Source of the DNA: Nannocystis punicea
Lineage (GTDB): Bacteria > Myxococcota_A > Polyangia > Nannocystales > Nannocystaceae
NCBI RefSeq assembly: GCF_026965555.1
Contig: NZ_CP114040.1
Coordinates: forward strand, 10,452,001 to 10,516,000
Length of the DNA: 64,000 nucleotides
Reading direction: 5' to 3'
Each line of letters starts with the position of its first letter. The first letter of the stretch is position 1. The translations under genes were made by a program, and so were the position numbers. Shown in pieces: positions 17,745 to 24,618 of this stretch. The notes beneath the pieces were generated by a model, which ran no database searches, was not told the origin of the DNA, and saw only the letters and a list, made by a program, of their open reading frames with translations.

Positions 17745-18344
17745 TCAGTAGGGCCGCTGACCCCAGATGTTGCCGGGTGGGTCGTAGTTGCAGACCCACA
17801 CCTCCTGGTCGTCGCAGCTGGCCATGCCGCAGCCGAGGCGCTCGCTGTCGGCCCACACGACCTGCGTGTAGTGGCCGCACACGCCGCTGCAGGTGTTGGC
17901 GATCGCGTCGTAGTCCGCGACCTCGACGGCCCAGCTGTCGACGACGTCCTGGGCGGTCGGCATGTAGCCCCAGCTGCTGAAGATGTTCTCGCCGTACTTC
18001 TGCGCGTCGGGCCCCTGGTACGGCCGGTGCTGCATCACGCAGCCCATCGCGGCCAGCTTGTCGGCCCACTCCTGGGCGAAGGCGGCGACCTCCGGCGACC
18101 AGGTGAGCGGAGCGATGCCCAGCTCGGCTCGCACCGCGTTGTGGGCGGCGGTGAGCCCCGCCAGCCGACCCGGCTCGGGGTCGGACCGCGGGGCGATCGG
18201 CGCGTCGATCGCGGCGATGTCTTCACATGTCTCGAAGGACATGTCTCCCTGGCAAGCCGCTACGAGCGCCAGCAGACCGGCGGTGACGGTGCCGGCGGCG
18301 CGGCGCGCGGCGGACGGGTGACTCGGGACGATGACCGTGGACAT
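17745..18344 (-). CDS. CAP-domain (SCP/PR-1) lipoprotein
   Basis: The 199-residue protein has a signal peptide ending at Cys31 (LLALVAAC). The CAP domain runs from LTAAHNAVRAELGIAPLTWSPEVAAFAQEWADKLA to the end, with the motifs CGHYTQVVWADSERLGCGMASC and WVCNYDPPGNIWGQRPY; the two CAP His residues and Glu are in place. CAP proteins are secreted proteins that bind lipids or act in cell interactions. The sequence after the lipid-modified Cys (DMSFETC) is encoded by an inserted palindrome. It converges with the OPT gene, only 22 bp apart. Confidence 0.88.
   Translation of the reverse strand: MSTVIVPSHPSAARRAAGTVTAGLLALVAACQGDMSFETCEDIAAIDAPIAPRSDPEPGRLAGLTAAHNAVRAELGIAPLTWSPEVAAFAQEWADKLAAMGCVMQHRPYQGPDAQKYGENIFSSWGYMPTAQDVVDSWAVEVADYDAIANTCSGVCGHYTQVVWADSERLGCGMASCDDQEVWVCNYDPPGNIWGQRPY
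18226..18243. repeat. Palindrome copy at the CAP-lipoprotein linker
   Basis: CATGTC-TCGAAG-GACATG, a perfect stem, read in frame immediately after the lipobox Cys. It changes only the linker. Confidence 0.8.
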
Positions 18345-18534
18345 GAGGAGCGAGCGTGTCTCGAGCACCACCCGCGACTCGAGGACACTGCGGAGCCCGC
18401 CGACGTCCGGCGCACGCGCGGACCCGCCGACGCCCCGCGCGAGGTCGACCGTGGCGAGGCGCGCACGTCGACGTCGAGCGGCGCTGCGACCGTCACCGCC
18501 GAGCCGCGCGTGGACTGTCGCAGGGCGCCCCGGG

Positions 18535-19317
18535 TCACACGGGGAGTTGATAGCGCCAGTGCGACAGCGGATCGCGGCGGATGAACACGTGCATCCCGCC
18601 CTCGCCGGCCGCGAGGCTGAAGATCGATCGGTCGACGCTCCACTCGTAGCCGAGAGTGGACACGTCGACATGAATCAAGAGCCATGTCGGATAGGGCAGC
18701 CGCCACAGGAAGTCGCGCACGAACGCGGTGAGGCTGTCGAACTTGCCGGCGTAGACCGGGAGGGCCTCGTCGATCCCGTCGTCGCCGAAGCGGGCCCGCA
18801 GGAGCGCGCGCACCTGCTCGGCCTGCTGCGCCTCGCCCGGGTCGCCGTCGTCGCCGAGGCGGAAGGCGTACAGCGTGCCCTGGCGCTCGACGGTCCAGAA
18901 GTGCCGCTGCAGGTGCATGTCGAGGCCGATCCCCGCGAGGTCGGTGCGCGGGTGGATCCGCCCGGAGAAGCCGAGCGCGCCGCGGGCGAACGCGTCGAAG
19001 TCGGTGTAGGCCCCGAAGTACGTGCCCACGTAGGAGAACGGCCGCGCCGCCTCCGGTACGCCGGGATCGGGCGGCCGCGCCAGCCGGGTGCCGCGCCGCA
19101 GCACCCGCGCGTTGCTGAGCTCGCGGTGATGACTGCGAAAGCGGTCGACGAGCGCGTCGACCTCGTCGAAGAGCCGCGCGACGTCCGGGTCGCTGTCGCT
19201 GAGCGCCGCGCGCTGCAGCGACGCGACCGCGGTCTTGACGAGCTCCTGGGCGAAGCCCGCGGTGGTGATCCGGACGTCGCGGGTGATCTCGTGTCGAGTC
19301 CGCTGCCTGAAGTCCAT
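18535..19317 (-). CDS. Conserved protein of unknown function
   Basis: A 260-residue soluble protein starting MDFRQRTRHEITRDVRITTAG. The N-terminal half is helical and charged; the C-terminal half is aromatic-rich with strand-like segments (RQGTLYAFRLGDDGD, WLLIHVDVSTLGYEWSVDRSIFSLA, GMHVFIRRDPLSHWRYQLPV). There is no signal peptide or membrane helix. No family is recognised. TATGGT about 17 nt before the start may be the -10 box. It is divergent from the TerB-like gene. Confidence 0.6.
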   Translation of the reverse strand: MDFRQRTRHEITRDVRITTAGFAQELVKTAVASLQRAALSDSDPDVARLFDEVDALVDRFRSHHRELSNARVLRRGTRLARPPDPGVPEAARPFSYVGTYFGAYTDFDAFARGALGFSGRIHPRTDLAGIGLDMHLQRHFWTVERQGTLYAFRLGDDGDPGEAQQAEQVRALLRARFGDDGIDEALPVYAGKFDSLTAFVRDFLWRLPYPTWLLIHVDVSTLGYEWSVDRSIFSLAAGEGGMHVFIRRDPLSHWRYQLPV

Positions 19318-19578
19318 GACGTAGCCTCGCCCGCACCATACCCGAGCTCGGCATGTCCCCACAAGTCCCCTCTGGTCTCGGCGCGTCCCCGTCAGTCCCC
19401 ATGCGTCCCGGCCCGCGAGTGTCATCAAGAAGGCCCGCTCAGGGGCCCTGTTTCCCGGCCGTCCGCGCCGCTGCGCGAAACCACTTCTCTTTCGGGGGCG
19501 AAGGCGGATATGATGGTGGGTCGCTCGTGGGCTCGCCGGCGCCCGCACGTTCGGGGTGACGCACCGGGCGAAGCTGGC

Positions 19579-19584
19579 TAACGT
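19579..19584 (+). promoter_or_regulatory. -10 box of a leaderless promoter (TerB-like gene)
   Basis: TAACGT ends 6 nt before GTG 19591. GGTGAC at 19555-19560, 18 bp upstream, may be the -35. No Shine-Dalgarno sequence is possible in this spacing. Confidence 0.6.
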
Positions 19585-19590
19585 GGGCCC

Positions 19591-20328
19591 GTGGCGCTCA
19601 CCGACGAACAAGCGTGGACTCTGACCTCGGCCGGCCTCGTCGCGCTGGCCGACGGCGTGCTCAAGGGCGGCGAGGCGGCGCGGATCCTGGGGCTGGCGAA
19701 CGAGCAGCTGGCGCGCGAGGACCAGGACGCGTGGATCGATCGGTTCGCCGACAGGGCGGCGCTGTGGGACCACGCCCGCGGCTTGCCGCGACCGCCGGCC
19801 GAGCGGACACCCGACATCCTGCGCAGCGCGTGGTCGATCGCGCTGGTCGACGGGGAAGGCAGCGCCGAGGAGGCCGCGGTGCTGGACCGCGTCGGCGAGC
19901 TGCTCGGCGTCGACGGCGAGCAGCTGAAGGGCTGGCGCAAGACCTGGACCGCGCAGGCGAACGAGCTGGCGCAGTACGTGGCCGCGTTCGCGGCGATGAT
20001 GCTGCACCGCCGCGCCGACGCGGCCCGCGAGCCGATGCAGCCGATCGACGACGCCGGCCGGGCCGAGTACGGCGCCCTGCTGGCTCGCCTGCCGCTCAGC
20101 GAGCCGCGCCGCAAACGGGCGCTGCGCCTGCTCGACCAGGCGCCCACCCTCGACGAGCTCGGCGGCGCCCTGCAGCTCGCCGAGCCCGAGCGCCGCGGCC
20201 AGGCGCTCGACGAGATCGCCCGCCTGATCCGCGGCAGCGACCACGTCGCCGTCGGCCGCCAGCTGTTCCTCGCCCTCGCCGCGCGCATGGCCGTCCCCGA
20301 GGACGTGGCCCGCGTGATCCTCGGCTGA
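19591..20328 (+). CDS. TerB-like helical protein
   Basis: The 245-residue, all-helical protein resembles TerB/DjlA-type tellurite-resistance domains. It holds two related halves: LVALADGVLKGGEAARILGLANEQL, then SIALVDGEGSAEEAAVLDRVGELLGVD. The DGEGSxEE segment corresponds to the acidic metal-binding loop of TerB. The protein is cytoplasmic, starts at GTG, and is monocistronic. The role (metal sensing or stress) is only inferred; no Ter operon partners are nearby. Confidence 0.6.
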   Translation: MALTDEQAWTLTSAGLVALADGVLKGGEAARILGLANEQLAREDQDAWIDRFADRAALWDHARGLPRPPAERTPDILRSAWSIALVDGEGSAEEAAVLDRVGELLGVDGEQLKGWRKTWTAQANELAQYVAAFAAMMLHRRADAAREPMQPIDDAGRAEYGALLARLPLSEPRRKRALRLLDQAPTLDELGGALQLAEPERRGQALDEIARLIRGSDHVAVGRQLFLALAARMAVPEDVARVILG

Positions 20329-20395
20329 GGCCGGCCGCTCTCGCGGTCGATCTCCGCTTCACGGCGCCGAGGCGTGGCGACGGTCGACATATTGG

Positions 20396-20556
20396 CATGT
20401 CTCGTAAGACATGCTCTATCGAGCATGTTGATTCAGACATTCGCCTCGGGACATGCTCCTTCAGACACGTACTTCGCCCGCGGCCTGATCGCCTGCCCCG
20501 AAGGGCAGGCCGTCTCGCGCAGGCTCACCGTCGTCCGCATGTCTCGACAAGACATG
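20396..20556. repeat. Cluster of palindromes in an intergenic region
   Basis: CATGTC-TCGTAA-GACATG (20396-20413), ATGCTC-TATC-GAGCAT (20411-20426), a degenerate copy near 20449, and CATGTC-TCGACAA-GACATG (20538-20556) lie between two converging genes. No gene is supported in 20329-20644. Confidence 0.75.
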
Positions 20557-20644
20557 AGCGATCGAGCCTGCCGACAGGGCACGCGCTCTCGTGGACGTGC
20601 GTGGCGCGCGACCTGCTCGACCGCCTCGAAGTCGTCCTCGCGAG

Positions 20645-21457
20645 TTACTGCTGGAAGCAGCTCTGCGGCGGCGCCACGTCCTCGGGGTCGAGGCCGGGGC
20701 ACTGGCAGATCCCGTAGCCCTCGCCCCGGTGGGCGCCGCAGACGAGCCCCGCCTCGCAGTCCTCGTGGCGGGCGCAGATGCTCCCGGGCGGGCCGTCGCT
20801 CGGGTAGGGCCAGTGGCGGCAGTCGTAGCCGTCGGGGAATTCGCAGCACGCCAGCGCCCGCACCTCGGACGGCGAGCAGGCCCAGCAGCTGCCCTCGGCG
20901 TAGCCGATCGCCTCGCCCTCGCCGTCGCACCAGATGTCGATGTCGGCAGAGGTGCACACGCCCGGGCCGTCTTCGGTGCCGCGCAGGCATAGGCCGTTGC
21001 ACGGCGGGTCTTCCGGCCGGCCGCAGGCCGTCGCGCCGAGGCCGGCGCAGTCGAGGTCGGTCCAGTCGTCGAACCGCGGGGTCGCGTCGGGGGCGAAGTT
21101 GATCGGCGGCAGCGGCGGCGCCGGCTCGGGGAACGGGACCTCGCAGACCGCGTGCTGGAGCCCCCCGCTGGTCGAGCTCTGCGAGTCCGCGGTGGTGGTG
21201 AGCGGCCCGCTGGTGGCGCTCGTGGTCTCCTCCGGGCTCGTCGCCACGCTCGTGCTCGGGACGGCGCTCGTGGTCGTGCTCGCGCCCTCGCTCTCGCTCC
21301 CCGGCGCCTCGGTGCTGGCGGCCGGGCCCGACGTGTCGCTCGTGGTCGTGGTCTGCTCGCCGGTGCTGCCGGTGTCGGCCTTTTGCGGGACACAGGCCGG
21401 GAGCAGACAGGCGAGCGCGATCAGCGGAGATGACAGCTCAATCCATCGTAAGTGCAT
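20645..21457 (-). CDS. Cys-rich lipoprotein with Thr/Ser linker
   Basis: The 270-residue protein has a lipoprotein signal (Cys22 in LACLLPAC). A long Thr/Ser/Glu linker (about 28-105) follows, with stretches such as GEQTTTTSDTSG, then a Cys-rich C-terminal domain with about 18 Cys. Segments such as CGRPEDPPCNGLCLRG, CTSADIDIWC and ICARHEDCEAGLVCGAHRG resemble disulfide-bonded secreted domains of myxobacterial surface proteins. The linker style is typical of Nannocystaceae lipoproteins. A 28-bp palindrome spans the start codon. Function is unknown; probably cell-surface. Confidence 0.7.
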   Translation of the reverse strand: MHLRWIELSSPLIALACLLPACVPQKADTGSTGEQTTTTSDTSGPAASTEAPGSESEGASTTTSAVPSTSVATSPEETTSATSGPLTTTADSQSSTSGGLQHAVCEVPFPEPAPPLPPINFAPDATPRFDDWTDLDCAGLGATACGRPEDPPCNGLCLRGTEDGPGVCTSADIDIWCDGEGEAIGYAEGSCWACSPSEVRALACCEFPDGYDCRHWPYPSDGPPGSICARHEDCEAGLVCGAHRGEGYGICQCPGLDPEDVAPPQSCFQQ

Positions 21458-21470
21458 GCACTCACGATGG
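21443..21470. promoter_or_regulatory. 28-bp palindrome centred on a start codon
   Basis: CCATCGT-A-AGTGCA faces TGCACT-C-ACGATGG: 13 of 14 positions pair, and the centre GTGCATGCAC contains the ATG of the Cys-rich lipoprotein gene. It could be an operator or an mRNA hairpin hiding the start codon. Confidence 0.6.
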
Positions 21471-21498
21471 ACCAGGCCGCCGCCCGCGTCCAGCGGCC

Positions 21499-21963
21499 TC
21501 AGATCATCGGCCGGTTGGGCGCGGCGGGCAGGGCCTCGAGCATCGTCTCGAGGCGGATCAGGTGGTCCTGCGAGTGGTCGAGCAAGATCTGGAGCTCCTG
21601 CACGACCTCGCTCGCCAGCAGCGGGTCGGCCAGGATCTTGGCGTAGCCCTCGTAGCCGACCACCTCGCCGCGGTGCAGCACCCGCAGCGGGACCTCGTCG
21701 TTGACGATCGAGGCCAGCCCCTCGAGGCTGGTCGCCAGCGAGCCCCACGCGCCCGAGCTGTCCGGCTCGACCCCGCCGTGCTGGCGGATGATCGCCCCGA
21801 GACGCCGTACGGCGCTGACGTGGTCCTCCCGCAGCTGGCGCAACGCGCCCTCTTCCGTCTGGCCGGCGAACTTCTGCAGCGCGCGGTCGTAAGCTTCGAT
21901 CGCGGACAACTCGCCGCGGTATTGCGACAGCAGCGAGTCCATGAGCGGCTTGGGTAGTGCCAT
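21499..21963 (-). CDS. DUF2383-like four-helix protein
   Basis: The 154-residue all-helical protein has the ferritin-like pattern of DUF2383 proteins: LLSQYRGELSAIEAYDRALQKF, LREDHVSAVRRLGAIIRQHGG, and a C-terminal VQELQILLDHSQDHLIRLETML. Acidic residues and His are placed as in a four-helix bundle, but no complete di-iron site can be asserted. Start ATG 21963 has CGGAGGA 7 nt upstream, a good Shine-Dalgarno. The ORF could be extended upstream, but that part is palindrome-derived DNA. Confidence 0.7.
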   Translation of the reverse strand: MALPKPLMDSLLSQYRGELSAIEAYDRALQKFAGQTEEGALRQLREDHVSAVRRLGAIIRQHGGVEPDSSGAWGSLATSLEGLASIVNDEVPLRVLHRGEVVGYEGYAKILADPLLASEVVQELQILLDHSQDHLIRLETMLEALPAAPNRPMI

Positions 21964-22380
21964 GGCGCGTCCTCCGAACGCAACCGTGACCGACGACATC
22001 GAGCTGTCAAGCCGGCCGCGCGGCGCCCCCTGCGCGGCCAGCGGACGCGGCCGTGGCGGCGACGACTGGCGCGGCGTGTCATCTGTCTTTTCGAGCATGC
22101 CCATGAGGACATGCCTTCAAAGACACTCTCGTTCGTGAACGCCCCGCGCGTGGCCGCGCCGAGCCGACCGCGTCACGTCGGCGAGTGGCCGGGCGGTCGC
22201 GGCGGCGTCACACTGGACGGGATGGAGGCGCTCGTGGCCATGCTCCTGTTGCCGCTGCTGCTGGTGGCGCCGCTGGGCGAGGCGCTCGAGCGGCGGCGCG
22301 ACCGGCTGCAGGACCGGGAGATCGAGCGGGCCTGGGGCCAGACCTGGATGCGGGTGCACGGGCCGCGGGTGGCGGCCGGC
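21964..22380. other. Intergenic region with palindrome and doubtful ORF
   Basis: GCATGCC...GGACATGC lies at 22095-22114. A plus-strand ORF (ATG 22222) would encode a short hydrophobic-then-charged peptide (MEALVAMLLLPLLLVAPLGE), but it runs into the methyltransferase gene on the other strand and has no Shine-Dalgarno, so it is not called. Confidence 0.4.
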
Positions 22381-23181
22381 TCAGAGCGCCGCGGGCTTTA
22401 CGAAGCGGACCACGAAGCGGTCGGCCGTGCCGCGCTTCCCCGCCGCCGCCGCGGCCGACGGCGCCGCGTTCCAGTCGCGCGGGTCGTCCGGGTTGCGGAG
22501 AAATTCCGCCGACCCCGCGCGCTCGAAGCCCGCCTGTAGCACCTCGTCGATCACCATCGACTCCTCGACGCGGTGGAGCGACTCGGCCTCGCTGGCGCCC
22601 GCGCCCGCGCCCGCGCTGTGATCGACGAGGACGTAGAAGCCGCCGGGGCGCAGGGCGGCGAAGATCGCCCGGTTCATGCGCGCGCGGTCGGTGCCCATCC
22701 AGTAGGTGTCGTGATAGAAGAGCACGTTGATCACGCCGTCGAGGTCCGTCGCCTCGGGCGGCAGCGGGTCGTCGAACTCGCGGTCGACGCGGACCACGTT
22801 GCGCAGCTCCGGCGTCTTCAGCCGCTCGGTCCAGGCGGGCTCCAGGAACCGCTCGCGGACGAACTTGTTGTTCTGCGCGTACACCACGCCGTCAGGCCCG
22901 ACTGCGCGGGCCAGCAGGAACGTCGTGTAGCCGCGGCCAGCCCCGAGGTCGGCGAGCCGCATCCCGGGGCGCAGGGCCAAGAATCGCAGCAGCTCCTCCG
23001 GCTTGCGCCCGGGGTCGAGCTCCCGCTCCGCCGCCGGCCTGGCCGGGTCTTCGACGATCGCCCGGATCGCCGCCTCGTCGAGCCCGGGGCCCGCGTCGGG
23101 TGCGCTGACCACGGCCGGCTCGGCTGCCGGTCGACAGGCGGTCAGCGCGAGGATGAGGAGCGCGGCGCGACGGCGGGACAT
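22381..23181 (-). CDS. Class I SAM-dependent methyltransferase lipoprotein
   Basis: The 266-residue protein starts MSRRRAALLILALTAC, a lipoprotein signal, so it is predicted to sit outside the cytoplasm. A Rossmann methyltransferase domain follows, with motif I LADLGAGRGYTTFLLARAVGP, then GVVYAQNN and LRPGGFYVLVDHS. Extracytoplasmic SAM methyltransferases are odd because SAM is cytoplasmic, yet this lipoprotein form is known from several Gram-negative groups. TAGGTT lies 7 nt before the ATG, so the transcript is probably leaderless. Confidence 0.8.
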   Translation of the reverse strand: MSRRRAALLILALTACRPAAEPAVVSAPDAGPGLDEAAIRAIVEDPARPAAERELDPGRKPEELLRFLALRPGMRLADLGAGRGYTTFLLARAVGPDGVVYAQNNKFVRERFLEPAWTERLKTPELRNVVRVDREFDDPLPPEATDLDGVINVLFYHDTYWMGTDRARMNRAIFAALRPGGFYVLVDHSAGAGAGASEAESLHRVEESMVIDEVLQAGFERAGSAEFLRNPDDPRDWNAAPSAAAAAGKRGTADRFVVRFVKPAAL

Positions 23182-23250
23182 CGCGCGCAACCTAGCACCG
23201 AGGGCGCGGGCCGTCACATTGTCGGCGTCCGCCGCGGTCCCGGCCCCGAA

Positions 23251-23271
23251 GCGGGGTTCGGCGAACCCCGC
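23251..23271 (-). terminator. GC-rich hairpin after the NlpC-like gene
   Basis: GCGGGGTTC-GGC-GAACCCCGC, a perfect 9-bp stem with a 3-nt loop, starting 10 nt past the stop codon of the minus-strand gene that ends at 23281. Confidence 0.65.
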
Positions 23272-23280
23272 CCGCGCAGC

Positions 23281-24090
23281 TCACAGCGGGACCGGGACGC
23301 CGCGCAGCCACAGATCGGCGAGGCGGTCGTCGTGCATCACGGGGGTGACGAAGTAGCCCTTCGGCCGCGAGTCGGCGATCGCCTGCGCCGACACCAGCGG
23401 CTCGTCGGTCACGACCTGTTCGCCGGTGTAGGAAGCGTGGACCAGGCGGACCTCGGCGCCGTCGACCACGGCGAAGCCGATGTGATTGGCGAGGCCGATG
23501 ATGTAGAGGCCGTCGCCGAGCCCGGCGATCTTCGCGGCCAGAGCCTCGGCGGGGACGCTGAAGTAGCGGTGGAGGTCGGCCGGCGCCGGAGCCAGCGCCT
23601 TCTGCACCGTCAGCGCCGGCGCCTGCGCGTACTTGTAGCGGCTCGAGAGCTCGAGGCCGGCGTTCTCGAGCACCGCGGCGACGAAGTAACCGCACGCGAC
23701 CGTCTGGCCCGGCGCGTGCGGCCGATTCGCAGTGCTGTTCTTGCCGAGCCCCCACGGCATGCCGAGCCAGGCCGGGAACACCTCCCGCACCACCGTGTCG
23801 CGGAAGTACTTGCGCGCCTCGGCGCGAATCTCCGCGCGCTTCGCCGGGTCCGTGGTGGCCGCATAACGCCGGCCGAGCCGGGCCCGCTCGCCGGCGATCG
23901 CCGCCAGAGTGTTCTCAAAAGCGGGCCGCGGGGCCTCGACCGCCGCGGCCTCCCCCGCGCCCGCGGCGAGCCCGCTGTCGGCGGGGCAACCTGCCCAAAA
24001 GGACATGGCCGCGGCGACAGCGAGGAGGAGGCCGGCGAGCCGAAGCGAGCGACGGGCCGGCGCGCCCGCCGCATTTGTCCGAACGGACAT
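23281..24090 (-). CDS. NlpC/P60-like lipoprotein
   Basis: The 269-residue protein starts at MSVRTNAAG and has a signal with lipobox WAGC. The mature domain resembles papain-fold NlpC/P60 or related amidases: a likely catalytic Cys in TVACGYFVAAVLENAGL and a likely His in LANHIGFAVVDGAEVRLVHAS. Upstream in-frame DNA is a 72-bp tandem repeat, so the ORF could be read further, but the signal peptide fixes the start near 24090. The protein may act on peptidoglycan or peptides in the periplasm; the substrate is unknown. Confidence 0.6.
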   Translation of the reverse strand: MSVRTNAAGAPARRSLRLAGLLLAVAAAMSFWAGCPADSGLAAGAGEAAAVEAPRPAFENTLAAIAGERARLGRRYAATTDPAKRAEIRAEARKYFRDTVVREVFPAWLGMPWGLGKNSTANRPHAPGQTVACGYFVAAVLENAGLELSSRYKYAQAPALTVQKALAPAPADLHRYFSVPAEALAAKIAGLGDGLYIIGLANHIGFAVVDGAEVRLVHASYTGEQVVTDEPLVSAQAIADSRPKGYFVTPVMHDDRLADLWLRGVPVPL

Positions 24091-24362
24091 GTCCGATGCG
24101 ACAGGTACATAGCTGGCGAGCGGGGGCTGGCGACGGCCCGGCCAACTTGTCCGCAAGGACATGTCCGATGCGACAGAGACAGAGCCAGCGAGCCACGGCT
24201 GGCGACGGCCCGGCCAACTTGTCCGCAAGGACATGTCCGATGCGACAGAGACAGAGCCGGAGAGCGGGGGCTGGCGACGGCCCGGCCAACTTGTCCGAAA
24301 GGACATGTCCGATCCGACAGAGGCAGGGGCGAGTCGGGACGGGCGACGGGCGGGCGCGCGCA
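24075..24362. repeat. Four 72-bp tandem repeats carrying palindromes
   Basis: Units begin at 24075, 24147, 24219 and 24291, each with TTGTCCGNAAGGACATGTCC or a close variant, and GGCGACGGCCCGGCCAAC at the unit end. The middle two are nearly identical. The array sits just upstream of (and overlaps the first codons of) the NlpC-like gene. The remaining DNA up to 24606 holds no supported gene. Confidence 0.85.
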
Positions 24363-24606
24363 CGACTCGGCAACGCGTGAGCCGGGTCCCCGCATTCCTG
24401 GCGTCGGCGTCCGCGCGCGGGGTCTGCCGCGGTCGCGCACGGCCGTGCCCCTCCTCCGACCCCGCGAGTGGACTGCCGGCAGGCCGTGTGGCGGCTCGCG
24501 CCCGCTCGCGGTCTCCCCCTCGTCCGTTGACGCCCCGCCCCGAAGACGTCCCGATGTCCGCGAGGTCTCACGCCCGGCGGGATCCCGCGCGGGGGCGCGG
24601 ACGTGC

Positions 24607-24612
24607 GAAGCT
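24607..24612 (+). promoter_or_regulatory. Weak -10-like box before the acyl-CoA dehydrogenase gene
   Basis: GAAGCT, preceded by TGC, ends 6 nt before GTG 24619. The same arrangement (TGCGACGCT, 6 nt, ATG) precedes the zinc-ribbon gene at 53320. Confidence 0.4.
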
Positions 24613-24618
24613 CCGCGC

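Noticed and set aside
22222..22539. Short hydrophobic ORF on the plus strand
   Set aside because: It runs into the methyltransferase gene and lacks a Shine-Dalgarno or a convincing -10 box.
24075..24362. The 72-bp array as a CRISPR
   Set aside because: The units are contiguous tandem repeats with no variable spacers, and no cas gene is nearby.
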